From Thermoguttaceae bacterium (GTDB taxonomy: Bacteria > Planctomycetota > Planctomycetia > Pirellulales > Thermoguttaceae): a stretch of DNA of 64,000 nt. Positions within the stretch are counted from its first letter, which is position 1. Each line of letters opens with the position of its first letter. The stretch spans positions 1 to 64,000 of the forward strand of contig JAFRFG010000064.1 of assembly GCA_017434455.1 (NCBI GenBank), in the 5' to 3' direction. A model generated the notes under the pieces. That model worked only from the letters and a program-made list of their open reading frames with translations, did no database searches and was not told where the DNA came from. The position numbers were made by a program, and so were the translations under genes. This document shows, piece after piece, positions 51,255 through 59,513 of this stretch.

Positions 51255-51932
51255 TCATTCAACCCGAAGGGAATGGAGAAAATCGCGCAGCGCCTCGCGC
51301 GTTTGGCTCGGCAGAATCGACATAAGTTCCTGGACCTGTTCGAGGTTCTCGAACGACGGTGTCTGTGACGGCGGGGAAGGGGATTGCGCATGGGCACGGC
51401 GCTGCCGCAGATCGAGGAATCGGCGGTAGAGGATCGGCACATCGTCCCCGGCCGGATCCTCCAGAGGGAAGGGGGCGCCGGGGACCGGCTCGGACGGCTT
51501 TTTCGAGGGCTGTTCTTCTTTCGGCGCGGCGCGGACGACAGGGTCTTGGGCAACCGGTTCCTGGATGATGGGTTCTTGGACGACCGGTTCCGGGGGCGCC
51601 GGTTCTTGGATCAGCGGCTCTTGCTCCTCGGCGATTTCCTCTGGCAGATCGGCGGCGGCCTCCTCGTCGTCGTCATCGTAGAAGGGGTAGTCGATCCTCT
51701 CGCAGGGGGTACGCAGCGGCTTGATCTGCCGGCCGGAGAGATGCTGCGAGTCGACCCGAATGGCGAGGATCGGCGCGGCGTTCGATGAGGCGTCGTTTTC
51801 GGCGCTGTAGAGGAACTCGGACAGAGGCCGACAGCGCCCCCCCTCGTCGGCGGGGGCCGGCGTTTCCGGGGCCGGCGGAGCAAATGCCGGTTCGATACGG
51901 TCGCTGACGCTGTCGCGGATCTGTTCGGGCAT
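51255..51932 (-). CDS. Pro/Glu-rich protein of unknown function
   Basis: The protein has 225 residues from the chosen ATG (MPEQIRDSVSDRIEP). It is highly acidic and Pro-rich, with a run of EPVVQEP-like repeats (VVQEP, IIQEP, VAQDP, in the region 100-135) and a DDDDEE patch, then a Pro-rich stretch and a short helical C-terminus (VQELMSILPSQTREAL). No signal peptide. The frame is open to 52055 but the upstream part has no start context. Its start has no clear RBS. It ends 27 bases before the PcrA-type helicase and probably belongs to that unit. A disordered protein with unknown role. Confidence 0.55.
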   Translation of the reverse strand: MPEQIRDSVSDRIEPAFAPPAPETPAPADEGGRCRPLSEFLYSAENDASSNAAPILAIRVDSQHLSGRQIKPLRTPCERIDYPFYDDDDEEAAADLPEEIAEEQEPLIQEPAPPEPVVQEPIIQEPVAQDPVVRAAPKEEQPSKKPSEPVPGAPFPLEDPAGDDVPILYRRFLDLRQRRAHAQSPSPPSQTPSFENLEQVQELMSILPSQTREALRDFLHSLRVE

Positions 51933-52053
51933 GAACGAAAACCAAGTGTATTTACAGACTTCCCCCCCTGTTTGTATCGGCCTTTGGGGGCAAAAACCTG
52001 CACTCTTTTCGGGAAAAGAATAAAACTGGTGAAACGGCGCAGAGTTTAACGGC

Positions 52054-52095
52054 AAAAAGCGCGGCGGGTTTTTTCCCTCCCGCCGCGCTTTTTTT
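52054..52095 (-). terminator. Terminator of apgM
   Basis: 15-bp perfect arms (52054-52068 and 52079-52093) with AAAAA on the left, giving a T-tract on the reverse strand. It stands 36 bases past the apgM stop, between it and the Pro-rich gene. Confidence 0.92.
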
Positions 52096-52130
52096 AGCTC
52101 TTTTTTGGCGCGAAACAGCCCCGCCGCGCA

Positions 52131-53372
52131 TTAACGCCCGAGGAACTTCGGCATCAGCTCCCACCCCCGCTCGAAGTAGTGGGGGGAATCGGCCGCCGAA
52201 ACCTCGTCGTAGGTCGTCCGACCCTCCCCGGCGATGTCGCTTCCGGCGATCAGCCAGGGGACCTCCCCGTGGGAGTGGGTCTTGATCCGAACCGGGGTCG
52301 GGTGGTCGGGGGTGACCAGCAGGCGCCACTCGGGGAAGCCGCGCAGCTTCTCAAGCACCGGGGGGATCACCAGCGCGTCGATATCCTCAAGCGCCTTGAC
52401 CTTCTTTTCGGTCGCCCCCTCGTGCCCCGACTCATCGGTCGCCTCGACGTGGACGCAGACTAAGTCCAGATCGTCCAGCGCCCGGGCGGCGTACTGTCCT
52501 TTGGCGGCGTAGTCGGTATCGACGTAGCCGGTGATCCCCGGCACGTCGATCTGACGCCACTTAAGATTCTTGGCGATCCCGCGCAGCAGGTCGACCGCCG
52601 AGATCATCCCCCCGCGGATCCCGCCGAAGCGCTCGGCGAACGGGACGATATTCGGCCTCTTTCCCTGGCCCCAAAGCCAGGCGTTGGTCGCCGGAAGTTT
52701 CCCCGCGGCGGCGCGCTTTTGATTGACCGGATGGTCGGCGAACAGCGCCTCGACGCGCTTCATCAGTTCACGCAGCTGGGCGGCGCCGTCCCCGGCGGGA
52801 AGGGCCTGCTCGAACGGCTGGTCGGTGTAGTCGTGCGGCGGGAAGGTCTTGGTCGCCTTGGAGAAGAGCGCGGCACTTTTCGCGTCGGCGGCGCGGAAGA
52901 CCATAATGTTCCGGTACGAGACGCCGGGGAAGAACTCGATCGTTCCGGGGAAGTCGGGGGCGATTTGGTTCCACTGCGGGGCGATCCGCTCCTGAACGCT
53001 CTTGAGCAGTTCTGTCCCTTCCTCGGTGGAGATATGCTCGGCGGTGAAGCTCTTCATCAGCCCGTCGGCCAGCGTCACTAAGTTGCAGCGCAGCGCCCAG
53101 TCGTTCTCGCCCAGGTCGATCCCCAGCGCGGCGGCCTCCAGCGGGGCGCGGCCGGTGTAGACGTCGTCCGGGTCGTAGCCCAACAGCGCCAGGGTGGCGA
53201 CGTCGCTGCCCGGGGGAAGGTGCTTCGGGACGTTGTGCGAATGGCCGATGATCGACATCGGCGCCAGAGCGTCCAAGTTAGGGGTATGGGCCGCCTGCAT
53301 CGGGGTCTTTCCCCCGAGCGACTCGATCGGTTCATCGGCGAACCCGTCGGGGATGATAACAGCGTACTTCAT
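52131..53372 (-). CDS. apgM: 2,3-bisphosphoglycerate-independent phosphoglycerate mutase (ApgM type)
   Basis: This enzyme interconverts 3- and 2-phosphoglycerate. The 413 residues, with an archaeal-type ApgM layout distinct from the approximately 510-residue GpmI, show the metal-site IIPDGFADEP (D9), PNLD, the nucleophile region GSDVATLALLGYDP (S56), HVEATDESGHEG and SHGEVPW. AAGGACA about 8 bases before the ATG is the RBS. It lies 82 bases downstream of glgB on the same strand, so glycogen synthesis and glycolysis genes may share a transcript, which ends at the 52054-52095 terminator. Confidence 0.93.
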   Translation of the reverse strand: MKYAVIIPDGFADEPIESLGGKTPMQAAHTPNLDALAPMSIIGHSHNVPKHLPPGSDVATLALLGYDPDDVYTGRAPLEAAALGIDLGENDWALRCNLVTLADGLMKSFTAEHISTEEGTELLKSVQERIAPQWNQIAPDFPGTIEFFPGVSYRNIMVFRAADAKSAALFSKATKTFPPHDYTDQPFEQALPAGDGAAQLRELMKRVEALFADHPVNQKRAAAGKLPATNAWLWGQGKRPNIVPFAERFGGIRGGMISAVDLLRGIAKNLKWRQIDVPGITGYVDTDYAAKGQYAARALDDLDLVCVHVEATDESGHEGATEKKVKALEDIDALVIPPVLEKLRGFPEWRLLVTPDHPTPVRIKTHSHGEVPWLIAGSDIAGEGRTTYDEVSAADSPHYFERGWELMPKFLGR

Positions 53373-53454
53373 CAGGGATGTCCTTAAAGCTCAATGATGA
53401 AAAAAATACTCAGCGATAAAACTCCGCGGGACAAACGCCGCCGGTAAATCAGCG

Positions 53455-55410
53455 TTAACGGCTCGGCTTGAAGATCGATACCGCCAGCGGGGCCAGAAGG
53501 ATTTCGGCCGAGAAGGGACGGCCCTGCCAGGGGATCGCTTCGCCGCTGATCGTGCCGTTCCCCAGGCCGCTGCCGCCGTAACAAGGGGCGTCGCTGCAGA
53601 AAATCTCTTTGATATCGCCCCCCTCGGGGAGCCCGAAGCGGCAGCGCCGCGCCACGGGAGTGGCGTTGATCGTGACCAAAAGCCAATCGCCGGGGTCTTT
53701 GGCGCGGCGGACATAGGCCAGGACGCTCTCCCCCCAGTTATTGCAGTCGACCCACTCGAACCCCCTCTGGTCGAAGTCGTACTCGTAGAGGGCTTTCTCG
53801 CTTTTGTAGAGCGCGTTGAGGTCGGCGAGGCACTTTTGCAGACCGCCGTGGGTATCGCCGAACTGCAGCAGGTGCCAGTCGAGACTCTTGTTGAAGTCCC
53901 ACTCGTTCCATTGTCCGAAGTCGCACCCCATAAACAGGAGCTTCTTGCCGGGGTGGGTCCACATATAGCCGTAGAGGAGACGGGCGTTGGCGAACTTTTG
54001 CCACAGATCGCCCGGCATATCGCTGATGATCGACCCCTTGCCGTGGACCACCTCGTCGTGCGAGATCGGGAGAACGAAGTTCTCGGAAAACGCGTAGAGG
54101 AGACTGAAGGTCAGCTGATTGTGGTGGTACTTGCGGTGGATCGGATTGCGGCGGAAGTACTGCAGGGTATCGTGCATCCACCCCATATTCCACTTCATCG
54201 AGAAACCGAGCCCGCCGGTGTAGCCCGGGCGGGTGACCCCGCCCCAGGAGGTCGATTCCTCGGCGATCGTCAGAATCCCCTTGTGGCGGGTATGGGTCTG
54301 CTCGTTCATCACCCGCAGGAAATCAATCGCCTCGAGGTTTTCGCGCCCGCCGTACTTGTTCGGGATCCATTCCCCCTCTTTGCGGCTGTAGTCCAGGTAG
54401 AGCATCGAGGCGACCGCGTCGACCCGCAGGCCGTCGATATGGTACTTATCGAGCCAGAAGAGGGCGTTGGAGACGAGGAAATTCCGCACTTCGGTCCGGC
54501 CGAAGTTGAAGATGTACGTCCCCCAGTCGCGGTGCTCCCCCTGGCGGGGGTCGGCGTGCTCGTACAGCGCCGTTCCGTCGAATCGGGCCAGGCCGTGGGC
54601 GTCTTTGGGGAAGTGCGCCGGAACCCAGTCGAGGAGAACGCCGATACCGTTTTGGTGGCACTGGTCGACCAGGTACATCAGATCTTCGGGGGTGCCGAAG
54701 CGCCCGGTCGCGGCGAAGTAGCCGATGACCTGATACCCCCAGCTGGCCGCCAGCGGATGCTCGGCCAGGGGAAGCAGCTCGATATGCGTGTAGCCGATCT
54801 TTTTGACGTACTCGATCAGCTTCGGCGCTAAGTCGCGGTACGAGAGGAACTTATCCGGATCGTCGGGGGAGCGGATCCAGGAACCGAGGTGAACCTCGTA
54901 GATCGACACCGGGCTGTGGAGCCACGAGGTGTCGTTTTTTTCGCGCCGCGCAAGCCACTCTTGGTCATTCCAGGCGTAGGAGTCCAGATCGGCGACGATC
55001 GACGCGGTGCGGGGGGGGACTTCGGTCTGAAAACCGACCGGGTCGACCTTCTCTTGAATCCCCGCGGCCGACTCGACCCGGTACTTATAGAGGGTTCCGG
55101 TGCCGATCCCCGGGACGAACGCCTCCCACAGCCCCGAGGGGTTGTGGCGGAACATCACGTTGGCCTCGGCGTTCCAGCCGTTGAAGTTCCCGACCACCGA
55201 GACGCGCGTGGCGTTCGGCGCCCAGACGAGGAAGTTCACCCCCTCGACCCCGTCGACGGTCCGCAGGTGGGCGCCGAGTTTATTGTAGAGCTCCCAATGG
55301 GTCCCCTCGCCGAAGAGGTAGAAGTCCAGTTCGGCCATCACCGAGGAAAACGCCGTCGGCGCGGGGGATTTCCCCGTGCCGGCGTTAGAATTTGAGGGAG
55401 AGGTACTCAT
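53455..55410 (-). CDS. glgB: 1,4-alpha-glucan branching enzyme
   Basis: The 651-residue protein has the N-terminal CBM48 ([22 protein letters not shown] near 58-80) and the GH13 barrel. Catalytic residues: nucleophile Asp in [13 protein letters not shown] (near 330), general acid Glu in AEESTSW (near 384) and the third Asp in SHDEVVHGK (near 452). It introduces alpha-1,6 branches in glycogen. The C-terminal beta-sandwich is present. It lies 72 bases after the start-side neighbour (GspE-like gene stop) with no terminator between. No glgA or glgC is in the window. Confidence 0.96.
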   Translation of the reverse strand: MSTSPSNSNAGTGKSPAPTAFSSVMAELDFYLFGEGTHWELYNKLGAHLRTVDGVEGVNFLVWAPNATRVSVVGNFNGWNAEANVMFRHNPSGLWEAFVPGIGTGTLYKYRVESAAGIQEKVDPVGFQTEVPPRTASIVADLDSYAWNDQEWLARREKNDTSWLHSPVSIYEVHLGSWIRSPDDPDKFLSYRDLAPKLIEYVKKIGYTHIELLPLAEHPLAASWGYQVIGYFAATGRFGTPEDLMYLVDQCHQNGIGVLLDWVPAHFPKDAHGLARFDGTALYEHADPRQGEHRDWGTYIFNFGRTEVRNFLVSNALFWLDKYHIDGLRVDAVASMLYLDYSRKEGEWIPNKYGGRENLEAIDFLRVMNEQTHTRHKGILTIAEESTSWGGVTRPGYTGGLGFSMKWNMGWMHDTLQYFRRNPIHRKYHHNQLTFSLLYAFSENFVLPISHDEVVHGKGSIISDMPGDLWQKFANARLLYGYMWTHPGKKLLFMGCDFGQWNEWDFNKSLDWHLLQFGDTHGGLQKCLADLNALYKSEKALYEYDFDQRGFEWVDCNNWGESVLAYVRRAKDPGDWLLVTINATPVARRCRFGLPEGGDIKEIFCSDAPCYGGSGLGNGTISGEAIPWQGRPFSAEILLAPLAVSIFKPSR

Positions 55411-55482
55411 GGGGGAAGGAAAGCTCCTGCGTGAGGATTACTGCAATAAACGCTCGTCAAACACGCGAAATTTGCCGCCCGA

Positions 55483-56838
55483 TCACAGACCGAAGACGCG
55501 CAGAATCTCGACCGGGCTGGTGACCCCGTCCTCGATCAGGTTCACCGCCAGATCATGGAACGGAACCATCCCCATCTCTTCGCCGATCTTCTGCAGGACG
55601 CTGGTTTCGCGGCGTTCCAAAATGGCGTTGGCCATCTCGTCGGACTTCAGCGGAAGCGCCTCGGCGACCAGGGAGCGGCCCGAGTAGCCGGTCCCGTTGC
55701 ACTGTTCGCAGCCGACCGGCTCGTACCACTTTGTGATCTGCTTTTCGCGGCGCAGCACGTGGATCTTGTTCGGCGTGCTGGAGCTCATCTCGCGGCGGCA
55801 GTGCGGGCAGAGGCGGCGCACCAGACGCTGGCACATGACATACTCTAAAGAGCTGCGCAGGGTGAACGGTTCGACCCCCAGTTCGAGGAATCGGGAGATC
55901 GCGCTGGCCGCGTCGGTGGCGTGGAAGGTCGACAGCAGCAGGTGCCCGGTCAGGGCCGCCTGCATCGCCGCCTCGGCGGTCGGCCGGTCGCGGATTTCGC
56001 CGACGACGATCACGTCCGGGTCTTGACGCAGCAGGTAGAGCAGCAGCCGGTCGAGCGTGGTATCGCCGTCCTGCGAGATCTCGATCTGCGAGACCCCGTC
56101 GATCGCCGACTCGATCGGGTCTTCGAGGGTCACGATACTGCGGACCGTCCCGATATCGTACTCATCCTGCTTGACCAGGTGGCGCAGCATCGCCGCGACG
56201 GTGGTCGACTTCCCGGTACCGGCCGGCCCGGTGACGAGGATCGCTCCGCTGGTTCGGGTCGCCGCCCGCTTGAGACTTTCGAGGATCTGCTGCGAGAAAC
56301 CGAGTTCCTCGGGGAGCTGGTAGAGGTTGCCCGAGGAGAAGAACCGGGCGACGATCCGCTCGCCGTAGAGGACCGGGACGGTACTGATACGGATTTCGCG
56401 CGGGACGTTCGGGATCATTCCCGAGGGGATACGCCCTTCCTGCGGGATCCCCTGCTTGAAGGTGACCAGGTTCGCCAGCACCTTGATGCGGGCGGCGATC
56501 TGGTAGACGTTCGACTGCGGGAGCATCCCGGCGAGGTGAAGAACACCGTCCAGACGGAAACGAACCTCCACCCCCAGCCGGCCCGGCTGGAAGTGAATAT
56601 CGCTGGCCGAGCGCGCCGAGCCCTCTTGGAAGATGCGCTGAATCATCGCGACGATGAAGTCGGTCTTCGACGCCCGCGATTCGGCGACCCACTGCGCGAA
56701 GGCCGACGTCAAGCTGTTGTCGGGGATCTTTCGCTCCTGCTGTTCCGAGGCGTTTTCCTCGGGCTTGTCCTGTTCGGCCGCCTTCGCGTCGGAGGCGGGC
56801 TGTTCCTGATTGTTTTCCTGGTTCTTGCGGGTAAACAT
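55483..56838 (-). CDS. GspE/PilB-like secretion ATPase
   Basis: The 451-residue hexameric ATPase of type II secretion or type IV pilus systems has a charged, Gln-rich start, then DIHFQPG (N2 domain), Walker A GPAGTGKST near 203-211, the Asp box TLEDPIE, Walker B DVIVVGEIRD near 273 and the His box GHLLLSTFHA. The zinc-binding four-cysteine motif of the C-terminal domain is CPHC...CEQC. The chain is shorter than classical GspE (about 500-560) because the N1 domain is missing or reduced. No other secretion genes are adjacent, so system assignment (type II secretion or pili) is open. The next gene upstream is the membrane-anchored protease. Confidence 0.9.
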   Translation of the reverse strand: MFTRKNQENNQEQPASDAKAAEQDKPEENASEQQERKIPDNSLTSAFAQWVAESRASKTDFIVAMIQRIFQEGSARSASDIHFQPGRLGVEVRFRLDGVLHLAGMLPQSNVYQIAARIKVLANLVTFKQGIPQEGRIPSGMIPNVPREIRISTVPVLYGERIVARFFSSGNLYQLPEELGFSQQILESLKRAATRTSGAILVTGPAGTGKSTTVAAMLRHLVKQDEYDIGTVRSIVTLEDPIESAIDGVSQIEISQDGDTTLDRLLLYLLRQDPDVIVVGEIRDRPTAEAAMQAALTGHLLLSTFHATDAASAISRFLELGVEPFTLRSSLEYVMCQRLVRRLCPHCRREMSSSTPNKIHVLRREKQITKWYEPVGCEQCNGTGYSGRSLVAEALPLKSDEMANAILERRETSVLQKIGEEMGMVPFHDLAVNLIEDGVTSPVEILRVFGL

Positions 56839-56880
56839 GGAATCGGCTCCCCTTAAATGGTGCGTAAAAAATACCGGGTA

Positions 56881-57750
56881 TCAGTGTTCTTGTGAACGGC
56901 TTTCCTCAATGATTTTTTGGCTGATCTTTTGGGCCAGGTCGGCGGGGATCGCGAAACTGATCCCCTGGTAGCTCTCGCCGATGATCGCCGTGTTGATTCC
57001 GATGACCTTTCCGTGCTGGTCGACCAGCGGCCCGCCGCTGTTGCCGGGATTGATCGCCGCGTCGGTTTGGATATAAACCTGCGCCGAACCGTCCTCGCCC
57101 TTTTTATCGCGGCGGTCTTTCGCGCTGATGATCCCCATCGAGACGGAGTGATCGAGCCCGTAGGGGTTTCCGATGGCGATGACCGTCTCGCCGACCTCGA
57201 CCGATTGGCTGTCCCCCCAGGTAATGGAGGGAAGATCGAGCAGGGTGATCTTCAGCACCGCCAGGTCGTTGACCGGGTCGGCGCCGACCAGCTCGACCCC
57301 GCCGGACTGGAGGCGGCCGTCGCTGAGGCGCACCTCCATGTGCTGAAGGTTCATGCCGCGGTCCCCGACGACGACATGCCGGTTGGTCAGGACATAGCCG
57401 CGCGGATCGATAATGATCCCCGTTCCGCTGGAGCGGCCCATGCTGATGCCGACGACGCTCGGCCCGACCGCTTTAACGATCCAGGGGATGCGCGAGTTGG
57501 CCTCGGGGACCTCGGCGAGGAATTTCAGCGCCTCTTCGCGTTTGGCGCGCTCGACCCCTCGGACGACGGAGTAGACGATCCGTTCGGCCAATGACGGAAT
57601 AAGGAGCAGTCCCAAGAGAAAGCAGAGGGTAAAAAGGAGGTACCCAAACCGCCTCTGCGAAGAGATCGAACTCTCCGCGGGGAGGTGGTCTGCTATCGAC
57701 TGGCCGTCCAGTAATGAGAGCTCATTCCGTGCATATTGTCCATAGTCCAT
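56881..57750 (-). CDS. Membrane-anchored trypsin-like serine protease without PDZ (HtrA-like)
   Basis: The protein has 289 residues. A short cytoplasmic N-terminus precedes a membrane helix near 35-56 (FGYLLFTLCFLLGLLLIP), and the protease faces the periplasm. The S1C triad is complete: H125 in TNRHVV, D162 in VNDLAVLKI and S238 in GNSGGPL. Unlike HtrA proper, the chain ends soon after the protease domain, so it has no PDZ domain, which usually implies a different mode of substrate recognition. The ATG at 57750 follows a TATAAT box by only 7 bases, so the transcript may be leaderless. An upstream start at 57786 would lie within that promoter. It is followed by the GspE-like gene, 42 bases away. 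Confidence 0.88.
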   Translation of the reverse strand: MDYGQYARNELSLLDGQSIADHLPAESSISSQRRFGYLLFTLCFLLGLLLIPSLAERIVYSVVRGVERAKREEALKFLAEVPEANSRIPWIVKAVGPSVVGISMGRSSGTGIIIDPRGYVLTNRHVVVGDRGMNLQHMEVRLSDGRLQSGGVELVGADPVNDLAVLKITLLDLPSITWGDSQSVEVGETVIAIGNPYGLDHSVSMGIISAKDRRDKKGEDGSAQVYIQTDAAINPGNSGGPLVDQHGKVIGINTAIIGESYQGISFAIPADLAQKISQKIIEESRSQEH

Positions 57751-57757
57751 AACCCCT

Positions 57758-57763
57758 ATTATA
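57758..57763 (-). promoter_or_regulatory. -10 element of the membrane-anchored protease gene (possible leaderless start)
   Basis: A perfect TATAAT on the reverse strand ends 7 bases before the ATG, so transcription would begin at or next to the start codon. No -35 is clear. A T-run (9 T) lies just upstream. Confidence 0.5.
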
Positions 57764-57844
57764 ACAAAAAAAAGGCCCAATTCCACAATAAAATCAAGCG
57801 GAAGGGTTTTTTTTCGGGGGTTTCACACAATATATCCGGGGGGG

Positions 57845-59506
57845 TCACTCCACGGCAAAGACCGGCAGTCCCCGAACCAGCCCGTCGGAAACTAAGGGAA
57901 GCGCGCCGGCGGCCGCCGGAAGCGTCCCCAGCTCGACGGCGCGCGGGGCCCCTTCGGCGCCGGGAGCGAAGAGAACCATTCGGCGGGGCCGCGCCTCTTG
58001 TTCCGGCGTGTCGGCCGGGCGGAGGAACCAGCCGCCGCGCGTGTCGGTATCGAGCCAGCCGACGGGGCGGTAGAGGCCCGAAACCCGATCGACCATCTCG
58101 TCCAGCTGCCGGTCGTCTTTGTCGACCGTCAGCTGCGCGGTCGGGAGGAAGGGGAGCAGCTCGGCGGCCGTCTGCCGGGCGTCGGCGGTCCGCGGCGAGC
58201 CGTCGAAGGGGTCGAGCCCCTCGGGGATCCGCTCGTTGGCCAGCATCTGCTGCCAGACGCCGACCCGAGCGGCGAAGTAGCGGTCCCCCGCGGCGAGGAC
58301 CTTCGCCGTATCGCGCAGAAGATAGACCGTCAGCAAGGGGTCCGGCCCGCCGGCGCGCATATCGATCAGCAGCGCCGACCAGCCGCCGTACCACTTCGAC
58401 GGGCTTTCGTGGCGGAGCGAATCGGGGATCGCCCATGCCGCCTCACGCCAGCGGCCGTAAAGCTCCCCCATGGCCAGGTGCCGCGCCGAGGCGGCCTCCT
58501 CGGCCGAAAGGGTCACCTGGCCGGTGTTGCCGAACAGGTCGGCCCGGTAGGTGTTCTCCCCCTCGCGGGGGGGCTCGGTAAGGTAGTAGTACCGCCCCGG
58601 CTGCGGTTCGTGGATCCACGCCTCATCCATCGGGAAGCTCAGCAGGGCGCTGATCCCCTCGCAGATCGCCGCCGGATGGGCGTCGGCGGCCCAATCGGCC
58701 AGGCGCCGGTCGAAAACCTCCCACTGGGGGAGGAACCCCAGACGGCTTTGGTTTTCGGTATAAAAGTCCAGCGCCTTTTGAGCCGCCCCGGCGGCGACCG
58801 CGAAGCGGTTGAGCGCTTCGGCGCTTTCTGCGACAAAGCCGTTCCAATCTTCCAGCGCCGCAAGACAGTCAACCACCTCGGCGGCCCGGGAGAAATCGGC
58901 GCTTTGGTCGGCGGCCGTATCGAGAAGAAACGCTTTCCAGCGGCGAAGATCCCCCGAAAAACCGCCGAAGGCGGCGAGCTTTCGTTCAAAATCGAGCCGT
59001 ACCAGGAACTGTTTTTGCAGCGCCGCGATTTTTTCGGCCAGGGGACGCGCCCCTTCGGCGTCGGGCAGGCGTCCGGACAGGGCCAGCAGCCGGTCGCAGG
59101 CCGCCTCGTCGACCGGGTAGATTTGTTCGATCGCCTTGAACTCCTCGGCCAGCGGGGCGAGGTTCTGTTCGATCGACGGCTGCGGCGGCGGGGAGGCCGG
59201 CTCTTCGGCCGGCTGCGGTTCAGGTGAATCCGCCGGCTCCGGCTGCGGAAGATCCGGCGTCTGGGGGTCGGGAACGGTCTTCGGTTCGGGGGGTGTTTCC
59301 GGCTCGATTGTCGGCCGCGGCTGGCTCACCGGCTCGGCGGCCGGCGTTTCGGCAGGTATCTCGGCCGGCAGCGGCTGCGGCGATTTCTCCCGAGCGAAAA
59401 AGAAGACTCCCCCCGCGATAAGGACCAAACCGACGGCGAACCCCGCGGCGGCGGCCAGCAGGGGCCGCGGTACCGGGGGGTTACCTTCTTTGCCGTGTTT
59501 GGTCAT
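57845..59506 (-). CDS. Membrane-anchored protein of unknown function with Pro/Glu-rich stalk
   Basis: The protein has 553 residues. A short cytoplasmic N-terminus precedes one membrane helix (about 16-38, LLAAAAGFAVGLVLIAGGVFFF), then a Pro/Glu-rich stalk (about 42-110, PEPKTVPDP and similar) that should hold a periplasmic domain away from the membrane. The remaining 440 residues are soluble, rich in Ala and Leu, with helical repeats, no known motif and no catalytic signature. The ATG at 59506 is 8 bases after the AddA-like stop, so it is almost certainly co-transcribed with the AddA-like and ApbE genes. Family unknown to me. Confidence 0.7.
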   Translation of the reverse strand: MTKHGKEGNPPVPRPLLAAAAGFAVGLVLIAGGVFFFAREKSPQPLPAEIPAETPAAEPVSQPRPTIEPETPPEPKTVPDPQTPDLPQPEPADSPEPQPAEEPASPPPQPSIEQNLAPLAEEFKAIEQIYPVDEAACDRLLALSGRLPDAEGARPLAEKIAALQKQFLVRLDFERKLAAFGGFSGDLRRWKAFLLDTAADQSADFSRAAEVVDCLAALEDWNGFVAESAEALNRFAVAAGAAQKALDFYTENQSRLGFLPQWEVFDRRLADWAADAHPAAICEGISALLSFPMDEAWIHEPQPGRYYYLTEPPREGENTYRADLFGNTGQVTLSAEEAASARHLAMGELYGRWREAAWAIPDSLRHESPSKWYGGWSALLIDMRAGGPDPLLTVYLLRDTAKVLAAGDRYFAARVGVWQQMLANERIPEGLDPFDGSPRTADARQTAAELLPFLPTAQLTVDKDDRQLDEMVDRVSGLYRPVGWLDTDTRGGWFLRPADTPEQEARPRRMVLFAPGAEGAPRAVELGTLPAAAGALPLVSDGLVRGLPVFAVE

Positions 59507-59513
59507 AGGGGTC

